Positions 52,135-63,090 of a stretch of 64,000 nt of DNA are shown here, in pieces. Position numbers and translations under genes: made by a program. Source of the DNA: Mycolicibacterium arabiense (GTDB lineage Bacteria > Actinomycetota > Actinomycetes > Mycobacteriales > Mycobacteriaceae); contig NZ_AP022593.1 in the NCBI RefSeq assembly GCF_010731815.2, forward strand, positions 5,084,001-5,148,000, written 5' to 3'. The notes beneath the pieces are model-generated. The model saw only the letters and a list, made by a program, of their open reading frames with translations. It was not told where the DNA came from and made no database searches. Numbering within the stretch: position 1 is the stretch's first letter; each line of letters opens with the position of its first letter.

Positions 52135-52533
52135 ATGACCGATCAACCGCCACCTCCCCCGGGGAACTACCCACCGCCCCCGCCGCAGGGTGGCGGTTAC
52201 CCACCCCCACCACAGGGTGGCGGTTACCCGCCGCCGCCGCAGGGTGGCGGATACCCACCCCCACCGCAGGGTGGCGGATACCCGCCGCCGGGTGGCTTCG
52301 GTGGTGGTGCACCGACGAAGACGAACACGCTCGCCATCGCGTCGCTGGTCTGCGCCGTCCTCGGTCTGCTGTGCGGCGTCGGTTCGATCCTCGGCATCGT
52401 GCTCGGCGTCGTGGCGCTCAACCAGATCAAGCAGACCGGTGAAAACGGTCGCGGCCTGGCGCAGGCCGGGATCGTGGTGGGCGCGATCTTCGTCGTACTC
52501 GGCATCGTCGGTTACGCGATCTACTTCAGCTAG
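52135..52533 (+). CDS. Proline-rich DUF4190 membrane protein
   Basis: A 132-residue protein. Residues 5-55 are repeats of the type YPPPPQGGG; the remainder is a DUF4190 domain of two helices (LAIASLVCAVLGLLCGVGSI and GLAQAGIVVGAIFVVLGIVG) joined by LNQIKQTGENGRG. The proline-rich arm is likely cytoplasmic or in the cell wall. Function unknown. Confidence 0.82.
   Translation: MTDQPPPPPGNYPPPPPQGGGYPPPPQGGGYPPPPQGGGYPPPPQGGGYPPPGGFGGGAPTKTNTLAIASLVCAVLGLLCGVGSILGIVLGVVALNQIKQTGENGRGLAQAGIVVGAIFVVLGIVGYAIYFS
52150..52290 (+). repeat. Tandem coding repeat (YPPPPQGGG unit)
   Basis: At least four 27-base units in the 5' part of the DUF4190 gene, with nearly identical DNA. Liable to slippage or length variation. 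Confidence 0.7.
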
Positions 52534-52647
52534 CGAGCAGCACTGCACGAGTCGGTCGCCTGGTACGACTAGGCGATCGGCGCTGTCACAACACTTTTGG
52601 CGCACTGCGCCGCGAACACGTCACTTGAAAGAGAACAGAGGTAAGTC

Positions 52648-53799
52648 ATGACCAGTCCTCCGCCCCCGCCGTCGTCCGACGGCGACGACGTCCCCCAGTC
52701 CAACGAGGGCGGGTTCGGTTCGCCGCCGCCGCAGAATGAGCCGCCCCAGGGCGGGGGATACCAGCCGCCCCAGGGCAACTATCCGCCCCAGGGCAACTAC
52801 CCACCGCCGCAAGGCGGGTACCCGCCACCGCAGGGGAACTACCCACCCCCGCAGGGCAATTACCCGCCGACCCAGGGCAACTACCCGCCGCCGCAGGGCA
52901 ACTACCCGCCCACCCAGGGCGGTTACCCGCCGCCTCCGCAGGGTGGCTATCCGCCGCCTCCGCAGGGCGGCTACCCGCCCCCGCCCCAGGGCGGTTATCC
53001 ACCGCCACCGCAGGGCGGTTACGCGCCGCCGACCCCAGGCGGATACGCCCCGGCCGGCTACGCCTCCGCCGGTGGTCAGGGCTTCGGTCAGCAGCAATTC
53101 AGCGCCGGCGAGGGCTTCTCGTGGGCCTGGAACAAGTTCAGCAAGAACGCCGTCCCGCTGATCGTCCCAACGCTGGTGTACGGCCTGATCTTGGTCGTGC
53201 TCTACGCAATCGTGCAGGGCATCGCGGTGGCGCTGGCACCCACCAGCACGTACGAGTCCTTCGAGACGGACACGAGCTTCTCCTACTCCTACAGCGCCGG
53301 GCTCGGCGGTGCGAGCATCGCCGTGCTCGTCCTCGGTGGCCTCCTGACACTGATCGTCGCCGCCGCGGCGCAGTCGGCGTTCCTCGGCGGCGTGCTCGAC
53401 ATCGCAGACGGCCGGCCGGTGACCATCGGCTCGTTCTTCAAGCCGCGCAACATCACCAACGTCATCATCGCCACGCTGATCGTCGGGGTGGCGACGTCGA
53501 TCGGTTCGGCGCTGTGCTTCCTCCCCGGGCTCGTGGTGGCGCTGTTCGCCATCTTCACGACGGTCATCGTGGTCGACCGCAACTGCGGTGCCATCGACGC
53601 GATCAAGGCGAGCTTCCAGCTCGTCAAGGCGAACTTCGTCCCGGTCCTCATCGTCTACCTGATCACGGTGGCGATCACGATCGTCGGAGCGCTGCTGTGC
53701 GGTGTCGGCCTCCTCGTCGCGGTACCGGTGGCCTCGCTGCTGCTGGTGTTCACCTACCGCAAGCTCAGCGGTGGTCAGGTCGCACCCCAGACGCCGTAG
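52648..53799 (+). CDS. Proline-rich multi-helix membrane protein
   Basis: A 383-residue protein. About the first 135 residues are Pro/Gln/Gly/Tyr repeats (GNYPPPQ and GGYPPPPQ units); the rest has five or six membrane helices (ALIVPTLVYGLILVVLYAIV-like, GASIAVLVLGGLLTLIVAAA, VIIATLIVGVATSIGSAL, FVPVLIVYLITVAITIVGAL) and resembles the DUF975/YciC-type glycerophosphodiesterase-associated membrane domain. It follows the DUF4190 gene and shares its repeat type; the two may bind the same partner. Confidence 0.8.
   Translation: MTSPPPPPSSDGDDVPQSNEGGFGSPPPQNEPPQGGGYQPPQGNYPPQGNYPPPQGGYPPPQGNYPPPQGNYPPTQGNYPPPQGNYPPTQGGYPPPPQGGYPPPPQGGYPPPPQGGYPPPPQGGYAPPTPGGYAPAGYASAGGQGFGQQQFSAGEGFSWAWNKFSKNAVPLIVPTLVYGLILVVLYAIVQGIAVALAPTSTYESFETDTSFSYSYSAGLGGASIAVLVLGGLLTLIVAAAAQSAFLGGVLDIADGRPVTIGSFFKPRNITNVIIATLIVGVATSIGSALCFLPGLVVALFAIFTTVIVVDRNCGAIDAIKASFQLVKANFVPVLIVYLITVAITIVGALLCGVGLLVAVPVASLLLVFTYRKLSGGQVAPQTP
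52756..53040 (+). repeat. Tandem coding repeats (GNYPPPQ and GGYPPPPQ units)
   Basis: About a dozen units of 21-27 bases encoding Pro/Tyr/Gly/Gln repeats; a first block of GNYPP units grades into GGYPPPPQ units. Confidence 0.7.
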
Positions 53800-53813
53800 T
53801 CTCGTCTCACGCG

Positions 53814-53856
53814 AACACGACGGCCCCGTGGTTCACCACCGCGGGGCCGTCGTGTT
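53814..53856 (+). terminator. Terminator after the proline-rich protein gene
   Basis: AACACGACGGCCCCG / CGGGGCCGTCGTGTT, 15-bp perfect stem, 13-base loop, 14 bp after the stop codon. Confidence 0.75.
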
Positions 53857-53894
53857 CGGTGAAGGAGGTCTACGCGCCCGAGGAGAGGAAGACA

Positions 53895-54395
53895 GTGGTC
53901 GTTCGATTCGACACCGATCATGCGCCGTGGTTACGGCGTTGCGCGGCGTTCGCCGTCGACCTGCTTCCCATCATCGCGGCCATGGCGCTCGCGCTGGCGA
54001 TCATGTGGCTGACCAGGATTCGCGAGTGCGATGCCGACACGTCGGCACTGGACCTCGGCGCTCAGTGCGGGTCGGGCATCAGCACCGCCGGCACACTCGC
54101 GTACGGGGTGGCGTGGCTGGCCTCGGTCGTCTTCACGCTGTGGAACCTCGGGTGGCGTCAGGGCCGGACCGGAGCCAGCATCGGCAAGTCGGCGCTGGGG
54201 CTGCGCGTCGTCGGCACCGAAACGGGTGAGCCGGTAGGCCTGTGGTGGTCACTCGGGCGCGCTGCCGGCCACGTGCTCAACGCGGTACCGCTCGGCCTGG
54301 GCTATCTGTGGCCGCTGTGGGATCGAAGGCACCAGACGTTCGCCGACAAGCTGGTCGCGACGGTGTGCGTCAGCGGAACGCGCTCACACCCGTGA
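53895..54395 (+). CDS. RDD family membrane protein
   Basis: A 166-residue RDD protein with three helices (CAAFAVDLLPIIAAMALALAIMWL, STAGTLAYGVAWLASVVFTLWNL and a weaker late one) and the signature WLRRCAAFAVDLL, GRTGASIGKSALGLRVV and DRRHQTFADKLVATV. RDD proteins may act in ion or small-molecule transport. GTG 53895 is chosen because AGGAGAGGAAG precedes it. The 3' end overlaps the convergent acyl-CoA dehydrogenase by 26 bp. Confidence 0.8.
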   Translation: MVVRFDTDHAPWLRRCAAFAVDLLPIIAAMALALAIMWLTRIRECDADTSALDLGAQCGSGISTAGTLAYGVAWLASVVFTLWNLGWRQGRTGASIGKSALGLRVVGTETGEPVGLWWSLGRAAGHVLNAVPLGLGYLWPLWDRRHQTFADKLVATVCVSGTRSHP

Positions 54396-55548
54396 GCGCC
54401 TCGCCGATGACGAGCTGGTGTACCTCCGACGTGCCCTCGTAGGTCAGCACCGACTCCAGGTTGTTGGCGTGCCGGATCACCGGGTACTCCAGCGTGATTC
54501 CGTTGGCGCCGAGCAGCGTTCGGCACTGCCGGGCGATCTTGAGCGCCTCGCGAACGTTGTTGAGCTTGCCGACGCTCACCTGCTCGGGCCGGATGCGCCC
54601 CTCGTCCTTGAGCTTGCCCAGGTGCAGCGCCAGTAGCTGTGCCTTGCCGAGTTCGACCGCCATGTCGGCGATCTTGGCCTGGGATAGTTGGTAACCCGCC
54701 AGCGGCTTGTCGAACACCTCGCGCGTACCGACGTAGGCCAACGTCGCCTCCAAGCAGTCGCGGGCAGCGCCCACCGCCCCGAACACGATGCCGAACCGGG
54801 CCTCCGACAGACACGCCAGCGGACCCGAGAGCCCTCGGGCGCCAGGGAGTTTCGCTGCGTCGGGCACGCGGACGTCGTCGAGGCTAAATTCCGAAGTGAC
54901 TGATGCCCGCAGCGACATCTTGTGCGTCATCTCCCGCGCGGAGAAACCAGGCGTCGAGGTCGGCACCGCGAACCCCAGCACCCCTTCCTCGGCGCGCGCC
55001 CACACGATCGCGACGTCGGCGATCGACGCGTTGGTGATCCACATCTTCGAGCCGTTGAGGATCCAGTCGGAACCGTCGCGCTTGGCGGTGGTGCGCATCC
55101 CGCCCGGGTTGGAGCCGAAGTCCGGTTCGGTCAGCCCGAAGCAGCCGATCAATTCACCGGCCGCCATGCCGGGCAACCACTGCTCGCGCTGCTCCTCGCT
55201 GCCCCAGTGGTGAATCGCGAACATCGCGAGCGATCCCTGCACCGAGACCAGGCTGCGCAAGCCGCTGTCGACGGCCTCCATCTCCTGGCACACCAGCCCG
55301 TAGGCGGTCGCCGACGATCCGCTGCAGCCGTAGCCGGTGAGGTGCATCCCGAGCAGGCCGAGCTTGCCGATCTCCACGGCGAGGTCGCGCACCGGCACCA
55401 CGCCGCTCTCGAACCACTCCGCGACGTGGGGACGCAGGCGTTGTTCGCCGAACTGCCGGACCATGGTGCGCAGCTCGAGGTCCTCGGTACTCAGCAGCGA
55501 GTCGAGGTCCAGCAGGGTTTCAACCGTCGAAGTCCCGTGGGTCGGCAT
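54370..55548 (-). CDS. Acyl-CoA dehydrogenase, glutaryl-CoA dehydrogenase-like
   Basis: A 392-residue FAD enzyme: CFGLTEPDFGSNPGGM and WILNGSKMWITNA contact FAD, ARFGIVFGAVGAARDCLEATL is a core helix, and the catalytic Glu is in TYEGTSEVH. The sequence is closer to glutaryl-CoA dehydrogenases than to straight-chain enzymes, which would place it in lysine/tryptophan or dicarboxylate degradation. It starts 30 bp from divergent metB, and it is not part of this segment in M. tuberculosis as I recall it. Confidence 0.87.
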   Translation of the reverse strand: MPTHGTSTVETLLDLDSLLSTEDLELRTMVRQFGEQRLRPHVAEWFESGVVPVRDLAVEIGKLGLLGMHLTGYGCSGSSATAYGLVCQEMEAVDSGLRSLVSVQGSLAMFAIHHWGSEEQREQWLPGMAAGELIGCFGLTEPDFGSNPGGMRTTAKRDGSDWILNGSKMWITNASIADVAIVWARAEEGVLGFAVPTSTPGFSAREMTHKMSLRASVTSEFSLDDVRVPDAAKLPGARGLSGPLACLSEARFGIVFGAVGAARDCLEATLAYVGTREVFDKPLAGYQLSQAKIADMAVELGKAQLLALHLGKLKDEGRIRPEQVSVGKLNNVREALKIARQCRTLLGANGITLEYPVIRHANNLESVLTYEGTSEVHQLVIGEALTGVSAFR

Positions 55549-55578
55549 GGTCTTGTTCTACACGGTTACCCTTCGAGG

Positions 55579-56757
55579 ATGAGCGAGAGGCGTAGCGCAG
55601 CAGATCACTACCGGGCCTACGGTCCGGCCACCAAGGCCATTCACGCCGGTTATCGGCCCGACCCGGTCACCGGGGCGGTCAATGCGCCGATCTATGCCAG
55701 CTCCACCTTCGCCCAGGACGGGGTGGGCGGCCTGCGCGGCGGCTTCGAGTACGCGCGCACCGGCAACCCCACCCGCTCGGCCCTGGAGTCCTCGCTCGCC
55801 GCGGTCGAAGGCGGTGACTACGGCCGTGCGTTCAGCTCCGGCATGGCCGCCACCGACTGCGCGCTGCGGGCGATGCTGCGCCCGGGTGACCACGTCGTCA
55901 TCCCCAACGACGCCTACGGCGGCACCTTCCGGCTCATCGACAAGGTGTTCACCCAGTGGGGCATCGAGTACACGCCCGCGGTGCAGGCCGACCTCGACGC
56001 GGTGCGCGAGGCCATCACGCCGAAGACCAAGCTGATCTGGGTCGAGACGCCGACCAACCCGATCCTCACCATCGCCGACATCGCCGGGATCTCGCAGCTG
56101 GCGTCGGCGTCGGGCATCAAGGTGTTGGTGGACAACACCTTTGCCTCGCCCGCGTTGCAGCAGCCGCTGTCGCTGGGTGCCGACGTCGTGCTGCACTCCA
56201 CCACCAAGTACATCGGCGGGCACTCCGACGTCGTCGGTGGTGCGCTGGTCACGAGCGACGAGGAACTCGACGCCGCGTTCGGCTTCCTGCAGAACGGAGC
56301 GGGCGGCGTGCCCAGCCCGTTCGACGCCTACCTCACCATGCGGGGTCTGAAGACGCTGCCACTGCGGATGCAGCGGCACAGCGAGAACGGTGCCCAGGTC
56401 GCGGAGTTCCTGCAGCAGCACCAGGCCGTCGAGTCCGTCCTCTACCCGGGTCTGCCCAGCCACCCCAACCACGACGTCGCCGCACGGCAGATGTCCGGTT
56501 TCGGCGGCATGGTGTCGGTGCGTCTCAAGGGCGGGCGCGATGCCGCGCACCAGCTGTGTGCGCGGACCGAGATCTTCATCCTCGCCGAGTCCCTGGGCGG
56601 CGTGGAGTCGCTCATCGAGCATCCCGGTGCCATGACCCACGCCTCGACGGCGGGCTCGCAGCTCGAGGTGCCCGACGACCTGGTCCGACTGTCGGTCGGC
56701 ATCGAGGACGTCGCCGATCTGATCGGCGACCTCGAGCAGGCGCTACAGCAGCGCTGA
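55579..56757 (+). CDS. metB: Cystathionine gamma-synthase/lyase MetB
   Basis: A 392-residue PLP enzyme of the Cys/Met metabolism family. Blocks: EYARTGNPTRSALE, FSSGMAATDCALR, WVETPTNP and PLP Lys210 in HSTTKYIGGHSD. It makes cystathionine from an activated homoserine and cysteine, or runs the lyase reaction; mycobacterial MetB (Rv1079) can do both. It shares its 3' end (15 bp) with the convergent GPP34 gene. No cysteine-codon leader was found before it. Confidence 0.92.
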   Translation: MSERRSAADHYRAYGPATKAIHAGYRPDPVTGAVNAPIYASSTFAQDGVGGLRGGFEYARTGNPTRSALESSLAAVEGGDYGRAFSSGMAATDCALRAMLRPGDHVVIPNDAYGGTFRLIDKVFTQWGIEYTPAVQADLDAVREAITPKTKLIWVETPTNPILTIADIAGISQLASASGIKVLVDNTFASPALQQPLSLGADVVLHSTTKYIGGHSDVVGGALVTSDEELDAAFGFLQNGAGGVPSPFDAYLTMRGLKTLPLRMQRHSENGAQVAEFLQQHQAVESVLYPGLPSHPNHDVAARQMSGFGGMVSVRLKGGRDAAHQLCARTEIFILAESLGGVESLIEHPGAMTHASTAGSQLEVPDDLVRLSVGIEDVADLIGDLEQALQQR

Positions 56758-57405
56758 GCGCACCGCGGACGCGGTGACGGCGAGGTTGACCTCGGGCAGC
56801 GCGGTCGCGGACTCGTCGACCCAACTGCCGCTGGAGATTTCGCTCGCCCTGGTGTGCACCCACCGCCAGCCACGGTCGTTCAAGCTGAGCAGCGCGCCGA
56901 GTCCGTCGGCGGCGTGCAACAGCGTGACGATCGCAGCGGTGGCCGGTGTGGGCGGCGTGCGGTCGAACAACGCGGATAGCAGTGCCGCGCGGGCAGCGCC
57001 GACCCGGTGGCGGTCGAGCAGCGGCCAGGCGTACTGCTCGGCGGAGCGCTTCGGCGTCAGCTGAACCCGGCGGATCTGGCCCTGCTGCTCGAGTTGAGCC
57101 ACCACCCGATCCTGGCTCGGCCCGCCCAACTTCGCCAGAGCGACCTTCGGCCGCAACGGCTTTCGCGTCAGCAGCTCGAATGCCGGTCCGGTGACGTGAT
57201 CCAATGGGGCGCCGCCCGCGAGCGCCACCAGCCGGCCGGACTCCACGGCGTCGCCGGGAGCGGCGGGCCGGATGCGGCAGGCGTGCGCGAGGTCGAGCAG
57301 CACCGCGCCTGCGAGCAGCCGTTCGCGACGGTCACGCTCCAGCGCGGGTCGAGCGGCCGCATTGTCGAGCAGGAGCAGGAAGAGGTCCTCCGCGATCTGC
57401 GCCAC
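56743..57405 (-). CDS. GPP34 (GOLPH3-like) family protein
   Basis: A 220-residue helical protein. ERLLAGAVLLDLAHACRI, LLTRKPLRPKVALAKLGG and RVGAARAALLSALFD match the GPP34 fold, which in eukaryotes binds phosphatidylinositol-4-phosphate in the Golgi; in actinobacteria the role is unknown. No signal peptide or membrane helix. It does not appear in this gene order in M. tuberculosis as I recall it. Confidence 0.75.
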   Translation of the reverse strand: MAQIAEDLFLLLLDNAAARPALERDRRERLLAGAVLLDLAHACRIRPAAPGDAVESGRLVALAGGAPLDHVTGPAFELLTRKPLRPKVALAKLGGPSQDRVVAQLEQQGQIRRVQLTPKRSAEQYAWPLLDRHRVGAARAALLSALFDRTPPTPATAAIVTLLHAADGLGALLSLNDRGWRWVHTRASEISSGSWVDESATALPEVNLAVTASAVRSALL

Positions 57406-57478
57406 GCAAGGGACCGTAGATCAGCGCCCCGCCCGCGGTCTAACCGCGACGGCGCCGAGGCGTGAGACCCGACCCGCC

Positions 57479-57973
57479 CTAGGAGTGGTAGGGCTTCGCC
57501 TCGACCAGCGTCACCTTGACGATGTTGCCGTTGGGCACGGTGTACTCGCGGGTCTCGCCCTCCTTGGCGTCGATCAGCGCGCCACCGAGCGGGGAGTTGG
57601 GGGAGTAGACCTCGAGCTTGCCGTCGCTGACGCCTTCCTGGCGCGTCGCGATCAGGAAGGTCTCCTTGTCGGACTCGTCGCCGTCGTAGTAGACGGTGAC
57701 GACCGAGCCGGGCAGTGCGACGCCCGACTGCTTGGGCGCCTCGCCGACCTTGGCGTTGTTCAGCAGCTCCTGCAGCTGACGGATGCGGGCTTCCTGCTGG
57801 CCCTGCTCGTCGCGGGCTGCGTGGTAGCCGCCGTTCTCGCGCAGATCGCCCTCTTCGCGACGGTCGTTGATCTCCGCGGCGATGACGGGCCGATTGGCGA
57901 TCAGCTGGTCGAGTTCCACCTTCAGGCGATCGTGGGCTTCCTGGGTCAGCCAGGTGACCTGGGTGTCAGTCAT
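57479..57973 (-). CDS. greA: Transcription elongation factor GreA
   Basis: A 164-residue GreA: N-terminal coiled coil (about 10-75) with acidic tip in [21 protein letters not shown], and a C-terminal FKBP-like domain ([26 protein letters not shown]). It enters the RNA polymerase secondary channel and stimulates cleavage of backtracked RNA. Length equals M. tuberculosis GreA (Rv1080c). A 238-bp interval separates it from the Rv1081c-like gene, with a likely promoter. Confidence 0.95.
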   Translation of the reverse strand: MTDTQVTWLTQEAHDRLKVELDQLIANRPVIAAEINDRREEGDLRENGGYHAARDEQGQQEARIRQLQELLNNAKVGEAPKQSGVALPGSVVTVYYDGDESDKETFLIATRQEGVSDGKLEVYSPNSPLGGALIDAKEGETREYTVPNGNIVKVTLVEAKPYHS

Positions 57974-58074
57974 GTCGTCGCGCTCCTGTCGTCGTCGCTC
58001 GCGCTTGTCCGTATGTCGAGTTCGTGTGTGCCGCCGCGATCGCAGTCGGTCTTCCCCCGTGCGCAAATGCAGCA

Positions 58075-58116
58075 ATACACGGCCCCAGTGCAGGAACCGT
58101 GTATCGGTCCAGTCTA
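58075..58116 (-). promoter_or_regulatory. greA promoter and leader dyad
   Basis: Leftward TGG-TAGACT (TAGACT = 58116-58111) is an extended -10 box. Directly after it lies ATACACGG-N14-CCGTGTAT (58075-58082 / 58097-58104), a dyad at or just after the expected start site. Confidence 0.4.
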
Positions 58117-58211
58117 CCACCGCGAGGTCGACGAGCTTTCACGATTTCGCCGCCGAGCGTTCGCCCATCCGTTGCCGGAGAGCCTCCATCGTCGGCTTCG
58201 AAGAGGCGTTC

Positions 58212-58634
58212 CTAGGGAGCCACGAGATAGGCGGGCACGTCGCCTCCGCAGCCGTAGACGTCGCCGACGGCGGGCGGCTTGGTCGTCTTCACCAGCGTGT
58301 CGACCTGCACCGTGACCTGCGACGACGGCGGCACCAGCAGCTCGCGCCTGCCGGTCTCGCTGCCGTCGACCGAACGGGCCCGCACGATGCAGACCACCGG
58401 CTGGGACGGATCCTCGCGGGTCACGCCGACGGTGACCTCGACGGTCCGGTCGTCGATGATCCGGTAGGCGCTCAGTTCGCCCTTCACCTCGGCCGACCCG
58501 AGGCGCTGGAAGCCGATGAGCGCGATCACCACGCCGAGCGCGACAATGAGGAGGGTCATCCCGATCGCGACGCGGCGCCGGCCTCGCCGGGACAGCCGCT
58601 GACGGCCGTAGCGGTCGGCGGGACGCTCGATCAT
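58212..58634 (-). CDS. DUF4307 membrane protein, Rv1081c-like
   Basis: A 140-residue protein with a basic N-terminus (RYGRQRLSRRGRRRVA), one membrane helix (about 23-44) and an external beta-rich domain typical of DUF4307 (VEVTVGVTREDPSQPVVCIVRARS … GCGGDVPAYLVAP). It matches M. tuberculosis Rv1081c in position. Function unknown. It diverges from mca. Confidence 0.83.
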   Translation of the reverse strand: MIERPADRYGRQRLSRRGRRRVAIGMTLLIVALGVVIALIGFQRLGSAEVKGELSAYRIIDDRTVEVTVGVTREDPSQPVVCIVRARSVDGSETGRRELLVPPSSQVTVQVDTLVKTTKPPAVGDVYGCGGDVPAYLVAP

Positions 58635-58773
58635 GAGAGGTTGGTTGTCCCTTGCGGAGGTCTCGAGACGGGTCTGGGTTCAGAGCAGTCGACTAGGACT
58701 GGAACTATAGGGCTACCGGATTTGTTGGAACCACCGACGACACCCGACGAACGAAGCGAGCAGGTAGGAACGA

Positions 58774-59640
58774 GTGAGCGAACTGCGATTGATGGCGGTG
58801 CACGCCCACCCGGACGACGAGTCCAGCAAGGGCGCCGCGACGATGGCGCGGTATGCCGACGAAGGCGCCCGCGTGCTGGTCGTGTCGCTGACCGGTGGGG
58901 AACGCGGCGACATCCTGAACCCGGCGATGGATCTCCCCGAGGTGCATGGCCGCATCCACGAGATCCGGCGCGACGAGATGGCCCGCGCGGCGGAGATCCT
59001 CGGCGTCGAGCACGCGTGGCTCGGGTTCATCGATTCGGGTCTGCCCGAGGGCGATCCACTGCCCCCACTGCCGGAGGGGTGCTTCGCGCTGGTGCCCCTC
59101 GAGGAGTCGACGGGCGCGCTGGTCAAGCTGATCCGCGAGTTCAAGCCGCACGTGATGACCACGTACGACGAGACCGGCGGCTACCCGCACCCCGATCACA
59201 TCCGCTGCCACGAGGTCTCCGTCGCGGCGTACGAGGCCGCGGGCGACTATCGGCTGTTCCCGGACGCCGGGGAGCCGTGGAACGTGAGCAAGCTGTACTA
59301 CAACCACGGATTCCTCCGTCAGCGCATGCAGGTACTCCAGGACGAGTTCACCAAGCACGGCCAAGAGGGACCGTTCGGCAAGTGGCTGGAGAGCTGGAAG
59401 TCCGACGACGACCTGATGTCGCGTCGGGTCACCACGCGGATCGAGTGCTCGAAGTACTTCGAGGTGCGTGATCAGGCGCTGCTCGCCCACGCGACGCAGA
59501 TCGACCCCAAGAGCTTCTTCTTCACCACCCCGATGGAGTGGCAGCAGCGGCTGTGGCCCACCGAGGAGTACGAGCTGGCCCGCTCGCGTGTGCCGGTGAC
59601 GCTGCCCGAGGACGACCTGTTCGCCGGTGTGGAGCCGTGA
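58774..59640 (+). CDS. mca: Mycothiol S-conjugate amidase Mca
   Basis: A 288-residue zinc amidase of the PIG-L/LmbE family. AHPDDE (His12, Asp15) and [11 protein letters not shown] (around His142) hold zinc and catalytic residues. It cuts mycothiol S-conjugates so that the mercapturic acid can be exported, a detoxification step special to actinobacteria. Length equals M. tuberculosis Mca (Rv1082). GTG 58774 follows TAGGAA; the stop overlaps the next gene's GTG by 4 bp. Confidence 0.94.
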   Translation: MSELRLMAVHAHPDDESSKGAATMARYADEGARVLVVSLTGGERGDILNPAMDLPEVHGRIHEIRRDEMARAAEILGVEHAWLGFIDSGLPEGDPLPPLPEGCFALVPLEESTGALVKLIREFKPHVMTTYDETGGYPHPDHIRCHEVSVAAYEAAGDYRLFPDAGEPWNVSKLYYNHGFLRQRMQVLQDEFTKHGQEGPFGKWLESWKSDDDLMSRRVTTRIECSKYFEVRDQALLAHATQIDPKSFFFTTPMEWQQRLWPTEEYELARSRVPVTLPEDDLFAGVEP

Positions 59641-59865
59641 CCGACTCGCTGCTGATGATTGCCGGGCTGCTCGCGGAGGAAGCCCCTCGCGAGACGGGTC
59701 CGGACTTCGGCAAGGCCAGCCCGTTCGGGCTGGTCATCGTCGTCATCCTGCTCATCGGCACGTTCCTGCTGGTGTGGTCGATGAACCGGCACCTCAAACG
59801 GCTGCCGGAGTCGTTCGACCCCGAGCATCCCGAGCCCGATCAGGCGGTCGACGACGGCACGACCG

Positions 59866-59888
<23 letters not shown>
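59637..59888 (+). CDS. Small single-helix membrane protein, Rv1083-like
   Basis: An 83-residue protein with one membrane helix ([20 protein letters not shown]) and a charged C-terminal tail of about 30 residues. Overlaps mca (GTGA) upstream and the thioredoxin-domain gene downstream (23 bp). It may anchor or support the mycothiol pathway; function unproven. Confidence 0.78.
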
Positions 59889-61872
<1,984 letters not shown>

Positions 61873-61882
61873 CGTGCCGCTC

Positions 61883-62257
61883 ATGTCGAGCGCGGAGCTG
61901 AACACGCAGACCGTCCACCGGTACCTCGAGGCGGTCGAGAAGGGTGCGACCGACGACATCGCCAACCTGTACGCCAGCGACGCCACCGTCGAGGATCCGG
62001 TCGGCGGCGAGGTGCACATCGGCAGGCAGGCCATCCACGGCTTCTACGCGAACATCACGGGCGCGCAGTGCCACGCCGAGATGGTGACGTTGCGGGCGCT
62101 CGGTCACGAGGCGGCGTTCTTCTGGCGGTTGACGGTGAAGTTCGGCGAGTCCGGCGGCATGCGCATCGAGATCATCAGCGTCATGACGTTCGACGACGAG
62201 GCGAAGATCACGTCGATGAAGGCCTACTGGTCCCAGGACGACGTCACGCAGCTGTAG
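61883..62257 (+). CDS. NTF2-like/steroid delta-isomerase family protein
   Basis: A 124-residue cone-shaped protein. LYASDATVEDPVGGEVHIGRQAIHGFYANI and the closing SMKAYWSQDDV match ketosteroid-isomerase-type members, with a possible catalytic Asp in VEDPVG. The substrate may be a steroid or another hydrophobic molecule; annotations in this family are unreliable. ATG 61883 starts the conserved part; a GTG at 61874 is also possible. Confidence 0.75.
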   Translation: MSSAELNTQTVHRYLEAVEKGATDDIANLYASDATVEDPVGGEVHIGRQAIHGFYANITGAQCHAEMVTLRALGHEAAFFWRLTVKFGESGGMRIEIISVMTFDDEAKITSMKAYWSQDDVTQL

Positions 62258-62264
62258 CGGTCGG

Positions 62265-63020
62265 CTAGAAGACGGCAAACCACATCGCGATGTAGTGGCA
62301 GATCGCCGCAACGGCAGTGCACGCGTGGAAGAACTCGTGGTGCCCGAACGTCGTCGGCCAGGGGTTCGGCCACTTCAGCCCGTAGAGCACGCCACCGATG
62401 CTGTAGAGCGCGCCGCCCACGATCAGCAGCACAACGGCCGCGACACCGGCGCCGTCCATGATCGGGCCGATGAACCACGCCGCCACCCAGCCGAGCAGCA
62501 GGTACAGCGGAACGCCGACCCAGGCGGGCGCCGACGGCCACAGCATCTTCAGCGCCACCCCGGCCAGTGCGCCGCCCCACACGATCCAGAACAGCACCAT
62601 GCCCTTCTCGGCGGGCAGGGCCAGGAGGGCGAACGGCGTGTAGCTGCCCGCGATGAAGACGAAGATCATCGAGTGGTCGGCGCGCTTCATCCACTTGCGC
62701 GCGGTCGGCGACGTCCACGTCACCCGGTGGTAGGTACCGCTGACGGCGAACATCGCGACGATCGTCAACGTGTAGATCAGGGTTGCGATGCCCGCGGTGG
62801 TCGACTCCGCCGACCACGACACCGACACCAGCGCGGCGCCGGCGATGGTCGCGACGATCGCGGAGTAGACGTGGATCCAGCCGCGGGCGCGGGGTCGCCC
62901 GATGAACTGGGCGACGCCGTCGGCGACGGCCTCGGGCAGATCCTCGGCGTACACCCGCGGTGGCGGTTGCTGAGCCTCGTCGGCGGCCTCGGCGGTGGCG
63001 TTGGTCCGTGCTGATTCCAT
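62265..63020 (-). CDS. Hemolysin III/progestin receptor-like membrane protein, Rv1085c-like
   Basis: A 251-residue PAQR/hemolysin III protein with seven helices. [40 protein letters not shown] block holds the His/Asp of the zinc site and [23 protein letters not shown] completes it with two histidines. Related proteins are thought to be zinc-dependent amidases or signalling proteins. It diverges from the prenyl diphosphate synthase gene. Confidence 0.87.
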   Translation of the reverse strand: MESARTNATAEAADEAQQPPPRVYAEDLPEAVADGVAQFIGRPRARGWIHVYSAIVATIAGAALVSVSWSAESTTAGIATLIYTLTIVAMFAVSGTYHRVTWTSPTARKWMKRADHSMIFVFIAGSYTPFALLALPAEKGMVLFWIVWGGALAGVALKMLWPSAPAWVGVPLYLLLGWVAAWFIGPIMDGAGVAAVVLLIVGGALYSIGGVLYGLKWPNPWPTTFGHHEFFHACTAVAAICHYIAMWFAVF

Positions 63021-63090
63021 CTACGTCACCTCCGATCGACCCGCCCCAACCGGCGTGGGGATTCGATACGCCACAGTAGTCTTGATCCCC

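Noticed and set aside
52750..53050. Regular repeats considered as a CRISPR array
   Set aside because: The repeats are in frame, without unique spacers, and encode Pro/Tyr/Gly units of a membrane protein.
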